A DNA stretch of 64,000 bases, from NCBI GenBank assembly GCA_014055465.1, contig WIAF01000007.1, forward strand, positions 62,001-126,000. The letters are read 5' to 3'. Below, in pieces: positions 25,152 to 34,191 of this stretch (its first letter is position 1; each line of letters starts with the position of its first letter). Source of the stretch: Nitrospira sp. CR1.1. GTDB taxonomy: Bacteria; Nitrospirota; Nitrospiria; Nitrospirales; Nitrospiraceae. The position numbers and the translations under genes were made by a program. The notes below the pieces were generated by a model. The model was not told where the DNA came from. It ran no database searches and saw nothing but the letters and a program-made list of their open reading frames with translations.

Positions 25152-26402
25152 CTACAGTTCTTCGCCGTATTTCAGAAAATGTTGTTCCTTGGCGCCGGCG
25201 ATCCAATTGTCGTGGCGGATGCGATCCGGGAACGTGTCGAGTTCCGAAGCCATATGTTCGACGTCTTGATCCTTCCATTCGGCGATCTGCCGGAAGGTAA
25301 ACATGCCCATGCGATTCAAGACGCGCTCCATCACCGGCCCGATCCCGTGAATCTGTTTGAGGTCGTCTTTCTGCGCGGCGCGTGATTTTCCGGCGGTGCG
25401 CGCGACGGTAGCGGAACTGTGCGACACAGGTTCGGCGGGGCTGGTCCCTTTGGCTTGCGCATGGTGCCGCTGGGCGACCCGGTATTCGACGAGCCGCTTG
25501 CGCAGCGCGGCGATTTCTTCCTCCCGTTCACTGACCTCCATCACCCGGCGTTCTTCAGCCTCGCGGAGGGCGATCTCCTTTTTTTCTACCTCACCCCGGA
25601 ACACCTCCAGTTCTTCCATCGTGGCGCGGAGGCGTTGAATATCCTGATCCCGCTGGTGCACCGTTTCGGTGAAGCGCGCGAGGTCCTCCTGATTCTGTGT
25701 CCGCAGGCGAGCGAGTTCCGATTCTTTCTCATCGAGCTGTGTCTGGCGCCGGGCGAGTTCCTGGTCCTTCCCTTGGATGACGGCGGAAGCCCGGGCGCGA
25801 TCCTGTTCGAGTTCCCGCTCCAACTGGCGGGTGTGCTCCCGGAATGGCTCCAGCTCTTCGGCGCGCGCCCGTAGGCGGGCGATCTCGGCGTCTTTCGGCG
25901 CCAGTTGCTCGACCCAGGTCTTGAGTGTGGCGATCTCCTGGTCCCGGCTGATCAACACGTCTTCCGCATTTTCCATCTGCGTCTGCATTTCGGTGAACCC
26001 CGCCGACTGCGCCACAAGCCTGGCTTCAGCTTCCTCGAGTTCCCGTCTGAGGGTATCCCGTTCACGTTCGGCCGCATGGAGGTGTACCCCTTTCTCCCGG
26101 ACTTCGGTCTGCAGCGTGGAGAGTTGGTCGACCTTCGTCGCGAGATCGGCGGTCAGGTCTTTGAGCGCCGCTTCGGAGGCGATCATCTTCCCTTCCAACA
26201 TCTGGACGGCCGAGGTGCGCACTTTTAATTCATGGTTCAGCGTGTCCAATTCATGTTCGCGGCCGCGGAGCCTGGTGGCAATTTCGGACAACTGCTGACG
26301 TTTCTCCGACGTGGCGAAACTGCGCAGCAGCCACCCCATCATGAGACCGATGGTCGTTGCCACCAGTAAGCAGCCGATCATTTGCAGAATTAAGGCTCCC
26401 AT
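25152..26402 (-). CDS. Membrane-anchored coiled-coil protein with C-terminal H3TH domain
   Basis: A 416-residue protein with three parts. An N-terminal membrane segment (about 4-27, QMIGCLLVATTIGLMMGWLL) is followed by basic residues, so the rest should be cytoplasmic. Residues ~35-325 form a very long heptad coiled coil (many Glu/Arg/Leu/Gln). The last ~65 residues are a helix-hairpin-helix domain: DLKQIHGIGPVMERVLNRMG, TFRQIAEWKDQDVEHMA, FPDRI...DNWIAGAK, matching the COG3743 flap-endonuclease-like H3TH type. Its GIGP turn is a typical DNA-backbone contact. It starts four bases after the stop of the BON-OmpA gene (26407), so the two are one operon. Confidence 0.85.
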   Translation of the reverse strand: MGALILQMIGCLLVATTIGLMMGWLLRSFATSEKRQQLSEIATRLRGREHELDTLNHELKVRTSAVQMLEGKMIASEAALKDLTADLATKVDQLSTLQTEVREKGVHLHAAERERDTLRRELEEAEARLVAQSAGFTEMQTQMENAEDVLISRDQEIATLKTWVEQLAPKDAEIARLRARAEELEPFREHTRQLERELEQDRARASAVIQGKDQELARRQTQLDEKESELARLRTQNQEDLARFTETVHQRDQDIQRLRATMEELEVFRGEVEKKEIALREAEERRVMEVSEREEEIAALRKRLVEYRVAQRHHAQAKGTSPAEPVSHSSATVARTAGKSRAAQKDDLKQIHGIGPVMERVLNRMGMFTFRQIAEWKDQDVEHMASELDTFPDRIRHDNWIAGAKEQHFLKYGEEL

Positions 26403-26406
26403 ACGA

Positions 26407-27300
26407 TCACCGTTCCTCTTTCACGCGAAATTCAATCCGCCGGTTCTTTTTCGACGCGGCGCGCGTCCGGTCCTGGCTCAACGGGCGGGATGCTCCATAT
26501 CCCACGGCGGTCAATCGATTGGTGACCCCATGATCAATCAGGTATTGCCGAACCGACTCCGCTCGTGTTCGGCTGAGTTGGAGGTTATACTCCGGGTCGC
26601 CATACGAATCGGTATGACCGCCGATTTCGATGACCGCTTCGGGCGAGCGCTTGAGGGATGGAATGACTTTATCGATAACGGCTCGTCCCTTGGAGGTGAG
26701 CCCGGCGCTGTTGCTTTCAAAGGCGATATGTTCTCCGCGCAGGATGTCATCCAACCCTGCCTGGATCTTGGCACGGGAGGCGTGCGCAGGCGGAGGGGCC
26801 GGCGCGGATGACGGGGAGACGGGGCCTGACGAGGCGACAGTGACGTGATCCTGGACGTGCATCGAGGCGCCGAGCAGCGAGGTCATCTCCTGCACGAGTT
26901 TGGTTTTGGTGTCGCCGTTGGCGGCCGCGCCCGTGACCGTCGCCGTCTGGCCGGAAACGGAGAGGGTGGCCTGGTGTTGATGGAGCGCCGCGACCTGTGT
27001 CAGCAGCGCCGGGACGGCGCTTTCCCACGCAGAGGCTCCGCCGTCTTCAAGGATGTCGAGATTGTCCGTGACGCGCAACTTGAGGTGTTTGGCGAGCTCC
27101 TGCGCGCGGGCGACGGCCGCGAGTTTTGCCTCTTCGCTTCCCATGGCGCCCGAGAGCGTGAGGTGCCCGTTTTCAATATGAGCGCTGAACGATGAGTGGC
27201 CGGTCGCCGACGACGTGACCGGCAGGTGTCGAGGGATACAGATGAACGCCAACAAGGTGAGTGCAAATAGCCCTACGCCAAAAATAATTCCGCGCGACAT
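26407..27300 (-). CDS. BON-OmpA envelope protein, OmpATb/ArfA-like
   Basis: A 297-residue protein: N-terminal membrane anchor (about 5-22), two BON-type segments (about 33-90, HSSFSAHIENGHLTLSGAMG, and 95-150, ATLSVSGQTATVTGAA), a Pro/Ala linker, and a C-terminal OmpA peptidoglycan-binding domain (about 175-297) with IEIGGHTDSYGDPEYNLQLS, RAESVRQYLIDHGV and KKNRRIEFRV. This layout matches mycobacterial OmpATb/ArfA. It is probably anchored in the inner membrane and binds peptidoglycan. It is co-transcribed with the coiled-coil H3TH protein. Confidence 0.87.
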   Translation of the reverse strand: MSRGIIFGVGLFALTLLAFICIPRHLPVTSSATGHSSFSAHIENGHLTLSGAMGSEEAKLAAVARAQELAKHLKLRVTDNLDILEDGGASAWESAVPALLTQVAALHQHQATLSVSGQTATVTGAAANGDTKTKLVQEMTSLLGASMHVQDHVTVASSGPVSPSSAPAPPPAHASRAKIQAGLDDILRGEHIAFESNSAGLTSKGRAVIDKVIPSLKRSPEAVIEIGGHTDSYGDPEYNLQLSRTRAESVRQYLIDHGVTNRLTAVGYGASRPLSQDRTRAASKKNRRIEFRVKEER

Positions 27301-27527
27301 GCGCCAGCCCTTATCGCCCCGGGGACGGGGCTTCGCTGCGGCGTCCTACGCCACAGGAATGGTGTTGGTTACAGACTTCGAGTGATACTTGATTTCCTTG
27401 ATTGCGCAACGCCAGGGTGCCCAATCGCCAATCTTCGAAGGGTATCACATCGCCAGGGCGCATGCTAGCCCGGATTCTCCAGGACGAGCCGCGTGTGAAT
27501 CACTGACCGGAGCGCGAGGAGGCTGCG

Positions 27528-27632
27528 ATGAATCGGGTGTGGATCTCGATCAACTTGCAGTGGCGTCGAGGCATCTGCTATTGTCACGGCGTTTTTTCGT
27601 CCAATGTGATCCCACCCACACGATATCCATAG
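27528..27632 (+). CDS. Possible 34-residue leader peptide before purH
   Basis: The frame starts at an ATG with GAGGAGG five bases upstream, a better ribosome site than many genes here, and ends in TAG fifteen bases before the purH start. The product begins MNRVWISINLQWRRGICYCH. No family match. It may be a leader peptide or a coupling ORF, or a chance frame; the strong ribosome site is the only positive evidence. Confidence 0.35.
   Translation: MNRVWISINLQWRRGICYCHGVFSSNVIPPTRYP
27555..27584 (+). promoter_or_regulatory. Weak promoter candidate for purH
   Basis: TTGCAG (27555-27560), 18-base spacer, TATTGT (27579-27584). It would start transcription close to position 27590, inside the small leader frame, giving purH a leader of about 55 bases. 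If this is the promoter, the leader peptide frame is not translated from it. Confidence 0.3.
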
Positions 27633-27647
27633 TTGAAGGAGTTCATC

Positions 27648-29201
27648 ATGGCCAGCATTGCGCGGGCACTGATCAGTGTTTCTGACAAGACCGGAGTGGT
27701 CGAGATGGCCAAAGGGCTAGCAGCCCTCGGCGCGGAAATTCTATCCACGGGCGGAACAGCCAAAGCCTTGCGTGACGCGGGCGTGGCCGTGACGGATGTC
27801 GCCGCATACACGGGGTCTCCGGAGATTCTCGATGGCCGCGTGAAAACCTTGCATCCGAAAATTCACGGCGGCTTATTGGGGAGACGGGGCGTTCCCGGCC
27901 ACGTCAAGCAGATGCAGCAACACGGCATCGGCAACATCGATGTGGTTGTGGTGAATCTCTATCCGTTCGAAGCAACGATCGCCAAACCCGATTGTCCGTT
28001 CGAAGAGGCCATCGAAAATATCGATATCGGCGGCCCGTCGATGCTGCGCTCAGCCGCGAAGAACCATGAAGACGTGCTCGTCGTCGTCGATCCGACCGAT
28101 TATGCCCGCGTGTTGGAGGCCGTCAAGGCCGGTTCTGTCACGCCCGCCTTGCGCCGTGAACTGGCCATGAAAGTGTTTCAGCACACCGCGCGCTATGACA
28201 GCCTGATCGCCGGCTATCTCGAAAAGCAGGTGCAGGGGAGCGAGGTGAAGTTTCCCGCCGTGCTCTCGCTGCAGTTCGAGCGGGTGGAGACGCTTCGCTA
28301 TGGGGAGAATCCGCACCAACAGGGCGCGTTCTATCGGGAAATGCACGCGAAGGAGCCGGCGGTGTCGCGCGGAAAAATTCTGCACGGCAAGGCCATGTCC
28401 TATAACAATTTCCTCGATTCGAACTCAGCGCTCGAGCTCGTGAAGGAATTCGATCAGACGGCGGTGGCCATCATCAAACACAACAATCCCTGCGGCTGTG
28501 CGTTGGGTGCAACGCCGGTCGAGGCCTACGTCAAGGCGCGCGCGACGGATCCTGTGTCGGCGTTCGGCGGGGTGATTGCGTTTAATCGTCCCGTGGATCT
28601 GGCGGCGGCGAAGGAGATTACCTCGACGTTTGTCGAAGTGGTCATCGCGCCGGGTTTTGCGGACGATGCGCTGGCGGAACTGAAGCGGAAGAAAGACATT
28701 CGCCTTCTGGATGTCGGCCCGCTTAGCAAGGCGACGGCGGAAGGGTATGACCTCAAGAAATTGGTCGGCGGATTAATCGTGCAGGATCGTGATCTGGGCG
28801 TCATCAAGGACATCAAAGCCTTGGCGGTGCCGACCTCGCGCAAACCGACCGAGCAGGAATATGCGGCCTGCGCATTTGCCTGGGTAGTCTGCAAACATGT
28901 GAAGTCGAATGCCATCATTTACGGCCGTCCCGGTGAAATCGTCGGCATCGGCGCCGGGCAAATGAGTCGGGTGGATTCGGTGAAGCTCGCGGCCATGAAA
29001 GCCCAGTCGTCCATGAAGGGCTGCATCATGGCCTCGGATGCATTTTTTCCGTTCCGGGACGGCATCGATGCGGCGGCGGAAGCCGGTATTACCTGTGTGA
29101 TTCAGCCCGGCGGGTCGATCCGTGATGCGGAAGTGACCAAGGCAGTGGACGAGCATGGGATGGCGATGATTCTCACGGGTATGCGCCACTTCCGCCATTG
29201 A
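27648..29201 (+). CDS. purH: Bifunctional AICAR transformylase/IMP cyclohydrolase
   Basis: A 517-residue enzyme (usual 510-530) for the last two steps of IMP synthesis. The MGS-like cyclohydrolase domain comes first ([50 protein letters not shown]), then the transformylase domain ([64 protein letters not shown]). The ATG at 27648 has GAAGGAG seven bases before it. purD follows 230 bases downstream, after repeat element R2. Confidence 0.97.
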   Translation: MASIARALISVSDKTGVVEMAKGLAALGAEILSTGGTAKALRDAGVAVTDVAAYTGSPEILDGRVKTLHPKIHGGLLGRRGVPGHVKQMQQHGIGNIDVVVVNLYPFEATIAKPDCPFEEAIENIDIGGPSMLRSAAKNHEDVLVVVDPTDYARVLEAVKAGSVTPALRRELAMKVFQHTARYDSLIAGYLEKQVQGSEVKFPAVLSLQFERVETLRYGENPHQQGAFYREMHAKEPAVSRGKILHGKAMSYNNFLDSNSALELVKEFDQTAVAIIKHNNPCGCALGATPVEAYVKARATDPVSAFGGVIAFNRPVDLAAAKEITSTFVEVVIAPGFADDALAELKRKKDIRLLDVGPLSKATAEGYDLKKLVGGLIVQDRDLGVIKDIKALAVPTSRKPTEQEYAACAFAWVVCKHVKSNAIIYGRPGEIVGIGAGQMSRVDSVKLAAMKAQSSMKGCIMASDAFFPFRDGIDAAAEAGITCVIQPGGSIRDAEVTKAVDEHGMAMILTGMRHFRH

Positions 29202-29323
29202 GGGACGTTGAAACGGGCTTCCGACTACGTTCTCGATTCGAAAAAATCCTCAACGTAGCCCTGAGGCTACGCCTGCGGTTTTTTCTCGTTTGCGGCCTTG
29301 TTGGCAGGCCCGTTTGAACGCCC
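29202..29323 (+). repeat. Palindromic intergenic element R2
   Basis: About 122 nt starting at the base after the purH stop. Terminal arms CGTTgAAACGGGC and GCCCGTTTgAACG pair over 12 positions with one central mismatch. Inside it holds a perfect hairpin CGTAGCC-CTGA-GGCTACG (29254-29271), then CCTGCGG and a T6 run (29279-29284), which makes it a plausible intrinsic terminator for purH. The middle sequence matches element R5 near carA/sppA. Confidence 0.75.
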
Positions 29324-29432
29324 TCAGGAACGTCGATGGTTCAGGCTGAGTGGGTCCAGTTCGAAGCTTCCCGGCGGGTTCCTCGAGTCTATTCGAACCG
29401 TGTGCGTACTTCATTCAAGTAACGGTTGATCT

Positions 29433-30710
29433 GTGAAGATTCTTGTCGTCGGCAGTGGTGGACGTGAACATGCGCTGGTCTGGAAGATTGCCCAGAGTCC
29501 GCGGAAGCCGCAGATCTTTTGCGCGCCGGGAAATGCGGGAATCGAAGGCCTGGCGACCTGCGTCCCGATCAAGGCGGACGACATTGCCGGGATCAAGGCC
29601 TTTGCGCTGAAGGAGCAGATCGATCTCACCGTGGTCGGTCCGGAAGCGCCGCTTGCACTCGGGATCGCCGATGAATTCAGGAAGTCGCGGCTGAAAATCT
29701 TTGGTCCAACGAAGGCCGCGGCGCGCTTGGAATCCAGCAAAAGTTTCTCGAAAGACATCATGGCGGCCAGCGGGATTCCCACGGCTGTGTCGAGCAGCTT
29801 CGAGCGGATGGACCAGGCGCTGGCCTATCTGGATGCTCAGCCTGTGCCTATTGTGGTGAAGGCGGACGGCCTTGCGCAGGGCAAAGGGGTGGTCGTGGCG
29901 ACGACCCGCGAGGAAGCCAGGCAGGCGGTGCGTGACGCCATGGAAAAGTCTATCTTCGGCCAGGCCGGCCAACGAGTGTTGATCGAAGAGTTTCTCGACG
30001 GTGAAGAACTGACCATCATGGCGTTCACCGATGGGAAAACTGTCGTGCCGATGATCCCCGCACAGGATCACAAACGTATCGGGGACGGTGATGCCGGACC
30101 CAATACCGGCGGCATGGGCGCCTATGCTCCGGCTCCCATTGCGACGGCGGCGATTCGCGATCAGGTCATGCGAGAGGTGCTGCAACCGACGGTTGATGCG
30201 ATGGCCCGTCTCGGGTGCCCGTTTCAAGGGGTACTGTACGCCGGCCTGATGATCGTAAACGGGACGCCCTACGTGTTGGAATTCAATGCGCGGATGGGGG
30301 ATCCGGAAACGGAAGTGGTGCTGCCATTGCTGAAGACCGACCTGGTGGACGTGATGGAGGCCGTCGTTGAACATCGCCTCGATCAGCTTCCGGTTGAATG
30401 GCGGCAGGACACTGCCGTCTGTGTGGTCATGACCTCGCCCGGATATCCCGGGTCTTATCAAACCGGGTTTCCGATTCAGGGGTTGCCTGCGCCGTCCGGC
30501 ACGTCAGCCATTGCAGTATTTCACGCCGGCACCAAGCGGGAGGCCGGGCAGGTCGTGACGGCGGGCGGTCGCGTGTTGGCCGTAGCGGCCTGGGCCCCGT
30601 CCTTGCTTCAAGCGCGGGCGCAGGTCTATCAGGCTGTGCCGACGATCACCTTCCAGGGGCGCCACTATCGCACCGACATCGCCCACCGAGCCCTTCCGCG
30701 CCAGTCTTAA
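29433..30710 (+). CDS. purD: Phosphoribosylamine-glycine ligase
   Basis: A 425-residue ATP-grasp enzyme that joins phosphoribosylamine and glycine in purine synthesis. Motifs: KILVVGSGGREHALVWK at the N-terminus, KADGLAQGKGVVVA (ATP-grasp), NTGGMGAYAP and EFNARMGDPETEVVLPLL. The start is GTG 29433, fixed by the family N-terminus; its ribosome site is poor. It is followed at 22 bases by a Sua5-type gene. Confidence 0.97.
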   Translation: MKILVVGSGGREHALVWKIAQSPRKPQIFCAPGNAGIEGLATCVPIKADDIAGIKAFALKEQIDLTVVGPEAPLALGIADEFRKSRLKIFGPTKAAARLESSKSFSKDIMAASGIPTAVSSSFERMDQALAYLDAQPVPIVVKADGLAQGKGVVVATTREEARQAVRDAMEKSIFGQAGQRVLIEEFLDGEELTIMAFTDGKTVVPMIPAQDHKRIGDGDAGPNTGGMGAYAPAPIATAAIRDQVMREVLQPTVDAMARLGCPFQGVLYAGLMIVNGTPYVLEFNARMGDPETEVVLPLLKTDLVDVMEAVVEHRLDQLPVEWRQDTAVCVVMTSPGYPGSYQTGFPIQGLPAPSGTSAIAVFHAGTKREAGQVVTAGGRVLAVAAWAPSLLQARAQVYQAVPTITFQGRHYRTDIAHRALPRQS

Positions 30711-30732
30711 CCCGATTGCGACAGGCCGTGAC

Positions 30733-31380
30733 ATGGCTCTGGTTCTTCCCTTCATCGACAAAACCTTCGACACCATCCTGCCGGAAGTGCGCCGTGTGTT
30801 GGCCGCGCAGGGGCTCCTCGCCCTGCCGACCGAAACCTATTATGGCTTAGCCGTTCGACCCACCAACGAAAGGGCGTTGCGCCGACTGATTGACGTCAAA
30901 GGCCGGCCCGACGACAAGCCCATTCTTGTGCTCATCGGCGGGCGCGATCAATTGTCTTCATTGGTGGAATCGGTTCCTCCGGCCGCGGCCGCGCTGATGG
31001 ATCGGTTTTGGCCGGGGCCCTTGACCATCGTGTTGCCCGCCGCAACCGGCTTGTCCCCGTTGCTGACGGCGGGAACCGGCACGATTGGGGTTCGATGGTC
31101 GCCGCTGGCGATCCTGCAACGCTTGTTGATGCAGACTGGTCCTCTGACCGGGACCAGTGCCAACCGGTCATCCGAACCCGCTCTCGCCGATGCAGACTCG
31201 GTGCAGCAGACGCTCGGGCCGCTCCTTGATCTGATTCTTGATGGCGGGCGCACGCCGGGCGGCACCGCGTCGACGATCGTCGATGCGCGCGACCAGCCGC
31301 GCGTGCTGCGAGCGGGGGTGCTGTCGACGGACCGGATCCGCGCAGCCCTGGAGCCACTGGGGTACACACTTTCATCATGA
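30733..31380 (+). CDS. L-threonylcarbamoyladenylate synthase (YrdC/Sua5 family)
   Basis: A 215-residue YrdC-domain enzyme that makes threonylcarbamoyl-AMP for the t6A37 modification of tRNAs. Key motifs: LLALPTETYYGLAV (substrate and ATP binding), RPDDKPILVLIGG, FWPGPLTIVL, GVRWSP and GPLTGTSANRSSEP. It is the short (YrdC/TsaC) type without the C-terminal Sua5 domain. It is probably co-transcribed with purD. Confidence 0.93.
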   Translation: MALVLPFIDKTFDTILPEVRRVLAAQGLLALPTETYYGLAVRPTNERALRRLIDVKGRPDDKPILVLIGGRDQLSSLVESVPPAAAALMDRFWPGPLTIVLPAATGLSPLLTAGTGTIGVRWSPLAILQRLLMQTGPLTGTSANRSSEPALADADSVQQTLGPLLDLILDGGRTPGGTASTIVDARDQPRVLRAGVLSTDRIRAALEPLGYTLSS

Positions 31381-31393
31381 TTTGGCAATTCGT

Positions 31394-31414
31394 TGTGGGT
31401 ATAATTCACCCACA
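31394..31414 (+). promoter_or_regulatory. Perfect 7-bp inverted repeat over a TATAAT
   Basis: TGTGGGT-ATAATTC-ACCCACA has perfect arms. The last T of the left arm and the spacer form TATAAT (31400-31405). The spacing suits a dimeric regulator that would cover the -10 of the lipoprotein gene at 31429; a -35 at 17 bases is weak, so the promoter itself is uncertain. Confidence 0.4.
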
Positions 31415-31428
31415 CGGGAGGACCACTT

Positions 31429-31869
31429 ATGCTCATTCGTTCACGCCGCGCGGTGATGGGATTGTCGATGCTCGGGTTCAGCAGTCTGATGGTGCTGGCT
31501 GGGTGTGATTTTTGGCCGCCGGCTCTCCAGGCTCAAATCGAACAACTGCATTCCGAAGCCCAACAAGCTGCGGCGGATAAGGCGCTCTTGCAGAATCAGC
31601 TCAACGCAGCGAATAAAGCTAAGGAAGAACTGCAAATTCGCGTGGAGGATTTGACACGAGTGAATAAAGAAAAGTCGGCGATGATTGCGAATTTGGAGCG
31701 TACGATCACTGCGGCCAGGGAACGAGCCGTGAAAGCAAAGCCTCCTGTCGTCAAGCCGAACGCGAAACCCAGCGCGAAGAAGCCGGTCAAATCGACCTCC
31801 AAGGCGACCTCGAAATCCTCGGCGAAATCCTCGACCATCAAGAAATCGAAACCCGCCCAGGTTCGATAA
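31429..31869 (+). CDS. Coiled-coil lipoprotein with Lys/Ser-rich tail
   Basis: A 146-residue lipoprotein with a very good ribosome site (GGGAGG). The signal peptide ends in a lipobox LMVLAGC at about Cys26. Residues 33-105 form a coiled coil (QAQIEQLHSEAQQAAADKAL, NQLNAANKAKEELQIRVEDL), and the final 40 residues are a Lys/Ser/Pro tail (AKKPVKSTSKATSKSSAK). This is the shape of Lpp-like or spacer lipoproteins that bridge the outer membrane to peptidoglycan, or of a nucleic-acid/LPS-binding tail. Exact function unknown. Confidence 0.8.
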   Translation: MLIRSRRAVMGLSMLGFSSLMVLAGCDFWPPALQAQIEQLHSEAQQAAADKALLQNQLNAANKAKEELQIRVEDLTRVNKEKSAMIANLERTITAARERAVKAKPPVVKPNAKPSAKKPVKSTSKATSKSSAKSSTIKKSKPAQVR

Positions 31870-31973
31870 GCCTGCGGCAGGCAGTGGTCGATACCGGCAG
31901 GCTCGTTTCGCATGCCTCCGTCCGAAGACTCCGGCGGTTGTGGGTCTCCTGTCTGATGGAACGGGGTTCCCGG

Positions 31974-32384
31974 TCAGGGTTTACTAGCGGATGAAGCGGA
32001 AGATTGAGAACCGGATGCGCCGGCGCCGGATGTGCTCGTGCTGGGTGATGAGGGTGAACTGGCTGTGGCCGAAGGCGTGGGCGCGGCAGGGGTCGAGGTC
32101 GCGGCAGGACTGGAGCTTGCTCCTTCCGACGAAGCTGGAGCGGCCGCTTTCTCCGTGCCGGTTGCCGCCGGCTTGTCGGACGTATCGCTTCCTCCCGGCT
32201 TCATTTTGTCCGAATAGTCGGTAATATACCATCCACTGCCCTTGAACATAATTGCCGGGGGCGAAATCAGTTTCGTGACTTCCTTCCCGCACCGCACACA
32301 TTCCTTGATGGGGTCATCCTTGATGCTTTGCTTCACCTCGAACCGGTGAGCGCAGCTGGCACATTGATACTCATAGATGGGCAC
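31974..32384 (-). CDS. FmdB-type zinc ribbon protein
   Basis: A 136-residue protein. The first ~50 residues are the FmdB regulatory-protein zinc ribbon: PIYEYQCASCAHRFEV, then KECVRCGKEV, four cysteines for one zinc, followed by MFKGSGWYITDY, a conserved FmdB tail. The remaining ~75 residues are low-complexity Ser/Ala/Pro/Thr. The start is GTG 32384 with AGGAGG upstream. FmdB domains are widespread and their role is unclear; regulation of formamidase was the original case. Confidence 0.9.
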   Translation of the reverse strand: MPIYEYQCASCAHRFEVKQSIKDDPIKECVRCGKEVTKLISPPAIMFKGSGWYITDYSDKMKPGGSDTSDKPAATGTEKAAAPASSEGASSSPAATSTPAAPTPSATASSPSSPSTSTSGAGASGSQSSASSASKP

Positions 32385-32512
32385 GGGTCTTCCTCCTCTG
32401 GTCGTACAGCGTTGCTCGGTGTTCTATGGCTCGATGCGGTCTCTACGGAACCTTTCCCTGATAACCTCATGTGATGCACAGTCAAGTGGCTGCGGTGCCG
32501 AGATTTGCGTGA

Positions 32513-33706
32513 TCAAGACAGCCGGCGGAGGGCTGCTTCGATGCGCGTCAATCCGCGTTCGATGGCTTCCATAGAGGTCGCATACGACAGCCGGATATGG
32601 ACATCGCTTCCAAACGGTTCGCCCGGTACCAACGCCACTTGCGCCTCATTCAGTAAATAGGTCGCCAGATTCGCCGCCGAGCCGATAGGTTGATCCTTCC
32701 AGCTCTTGGCCAGCAGACCGCTCACATTCGGAAATGCATAGAATGCCCCGGTTGGCATGCGACAGGTGACGCCGGGTATTTTGTTGAGGCGCTCGACCAT
32801 GAGGCGTCGCCGCCGATCGAATTCCGCCACCATCACGGTCGTGAAAGGGTTCCCGAGACGGAGCGCCGCCACCGCAGCCTTTTGCGAAATGGAGCAGGGG
32901 TTCGAGGTGCTTTGACTTTGGATATTGGCCATGGCCGTCAATAACGACTTCGGTCCAGCGGCATAGCCGATGCGCCAGCCGGTCATGGCATAGGCCTTGG
33001 AGACACCGTTAATCACCACCGTGCGTGCTGCAACTTCGGGGCTCAGGCTGGCGATGCTGATGTGCTGCACACCGTCGTACAACACCTTCTCGTAAATCTC
33101 GTCTGAAATGATGACGAGGTCATGGCGCAAGGCGACGGCAGCGATGCGTTCCAGAGTGTCCCGGTCGTACGTGGCGCCGGTAGGATTACACGGGCTGTTG
33201 ACGATAATCGCTTTGGTGCGCGGGGTGATGACGGCTTCCAGGGCCTCTTGCGAAATCGTGTACCCATCCCGCTCCTGCGTCTGAAGCAGCACCGGCGTGG
33301 CATCGTTCAGCAGGGTTTGATCTTGGTAGGACACCCAGAAGGGGACCGGGATAATCAGTTCATCGCCCGCCTCCAACAGCGCTTCCGCGACGTTGTAGAG
33401 GGAATGTTTAGCGCCGCAAGACACCAAAATCTGGGACTTGTCATACTGAAGTCCCTGTTCGTCTTTTAACTTCTCGACAATCGCGGTACGCAGTTCGTCG
33501 ATACCTGACGACGGCGTATACTTCGTAAAGCCCGCGCGGATGGCGGCTTCGGCCGCGGCTTTCACCGGTTCCGGCGTATCGAAGTCCGGTTCTCCGGAGG
33601 CAAAATCGATCACATCGATGCCTTGTGCCGCCATGGCTTTCGCGGTGGCGGTGATACTCAGGGTAGGAGAGGGCACAATACGTCCGACACGGGCTGCCAG
33701 TTTCAT
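32513..33706 (-). CDS. Class I aminotransferase, aspartate aminotransferase type
   Basis: A 397-residue PLP enzyme of fold type I, subgroup I-beta/gamma AspC-like. Motifs: IDFASGEPDFDTP at the N-terminus, NSPCNPTGATYD, ISDEIYEKVLYDG and the PLP lysine in NGVSKAYAMTGWRIGYAAG. It transfers the amino group between aspartate (possibly also prephenate in the dual enzymes) and 2-oxoglutarate. Its start overlaps the coaD stop by four bases (ATGA), making a coupled trio rsmD-coaD-aat. Confidence 0.93.
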   Translation of the reverse strand: MKLAARVGRIVPSPTLSITATAKAMAAQGIDVIDFASGEPDFDTPEPVKAAAEAAIRAGFTKYTPSSGIDELRTAIVEKLKDEQGLQYDKSQILVSCGAKHSLYNVAEALLEAGDELIIPVPFWVSYQDQTLLNDATPVLLQTQERDGYTISQEALEAVITPRTKAIIVNSPCNPTGATYDRDTLERIAAVALRHDLVIISDEIYEKVLYDGVQHISIASLSPEVAARTVVINGVSKAYAMTGWRIGYAAGPKSLLTAMANIQSQSTSNPCSISQKAAVAALRLGNPFTTVMVAEFDRRRRLMVERLNKIPGVTCRMPTGAFYAFPNVSGLLAKSWKDQPIGSAANLATYLLNEAQVALVPGEPFGSDVHIRLSYATSMEAIERGLTRIEAALRRLS

Positions 33707-34191
33707 CCTTTGAAACTCCGAATTCGTTCTTGGAGCCTCCGCGCCACTTCCGGGTGCAGAAAGTCTTGAAGCGACCCGCCGTGGCTGGCGACATCCTTGA
33801 TGATGGTGGAAGAGAGATAGGAATATTCTTCACTGGGCATGAGAAACACCGTCTCGACGGTTTCCGCCAGTTTTCGATTGACCAGTGCCATTTGAAATTC
33901 GTGTTCGAAATCAGAAATCGCGCGCAGTCCCCGCAGAATAGCATGAGCGCCGCTGGCGCGCACAAAATCCACCAACAGTCCCTCGAAGGTCGTGACCTCC
34001 AGGTTTGGCAGATCCTTGGTGACGAGGCGCACCATGTCCAATCGTTCTGTCGTGCTGAACAGCGGATGTTTGCCCGGATTGGGGGCGATGGCCACGATGA
34101 CACGCGAAAACATCCGAAATCCGCGCCGGATGATATCACTGTGACCATGCGTGATCGGATCGAATGTGCCGGGGTAGACGGCGGTTTTCAT
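33703..34191 (-). CDS. coaD: Pantetheine-phosphate adenylyltransferase
   Basis: A 162-residue nucleotidyltransferase for the penultimate step of CoA synthesis. YPGTFDPITHGHSDIIRR at the N-terminus contains the T/HxGH adenylyl-transfer motif, and YSYLSSTIIKDVASHGG is the family's ISSTxVKE block. Length is usual. It overlaps rsmD upstream and the aminotransferase downstream by four bases each. Confidence 0.97.
   Translation of the reverse strand: MKTAVYPGTFDPITHGHSDIIRRGFRMFSRVIVAIAPNPGKHPLFSTTERLDMVRLVTKDLPNLEVTTFEGLLVDFVRASGAHAILRGLRAISDFEHEFQMALVNRKLAETVETVFLMPSEEYSYLSSTIIKDVASHGGSLQDFLHPEVARRLQERIRSFKG

Noticed and set aside
27301-27527. Search for a purine riboswitch upstream of purH
   Set aside because: No conserved purine-aptamer core or pairing pattern was found; only a weak promoter and a small ORF are visible.
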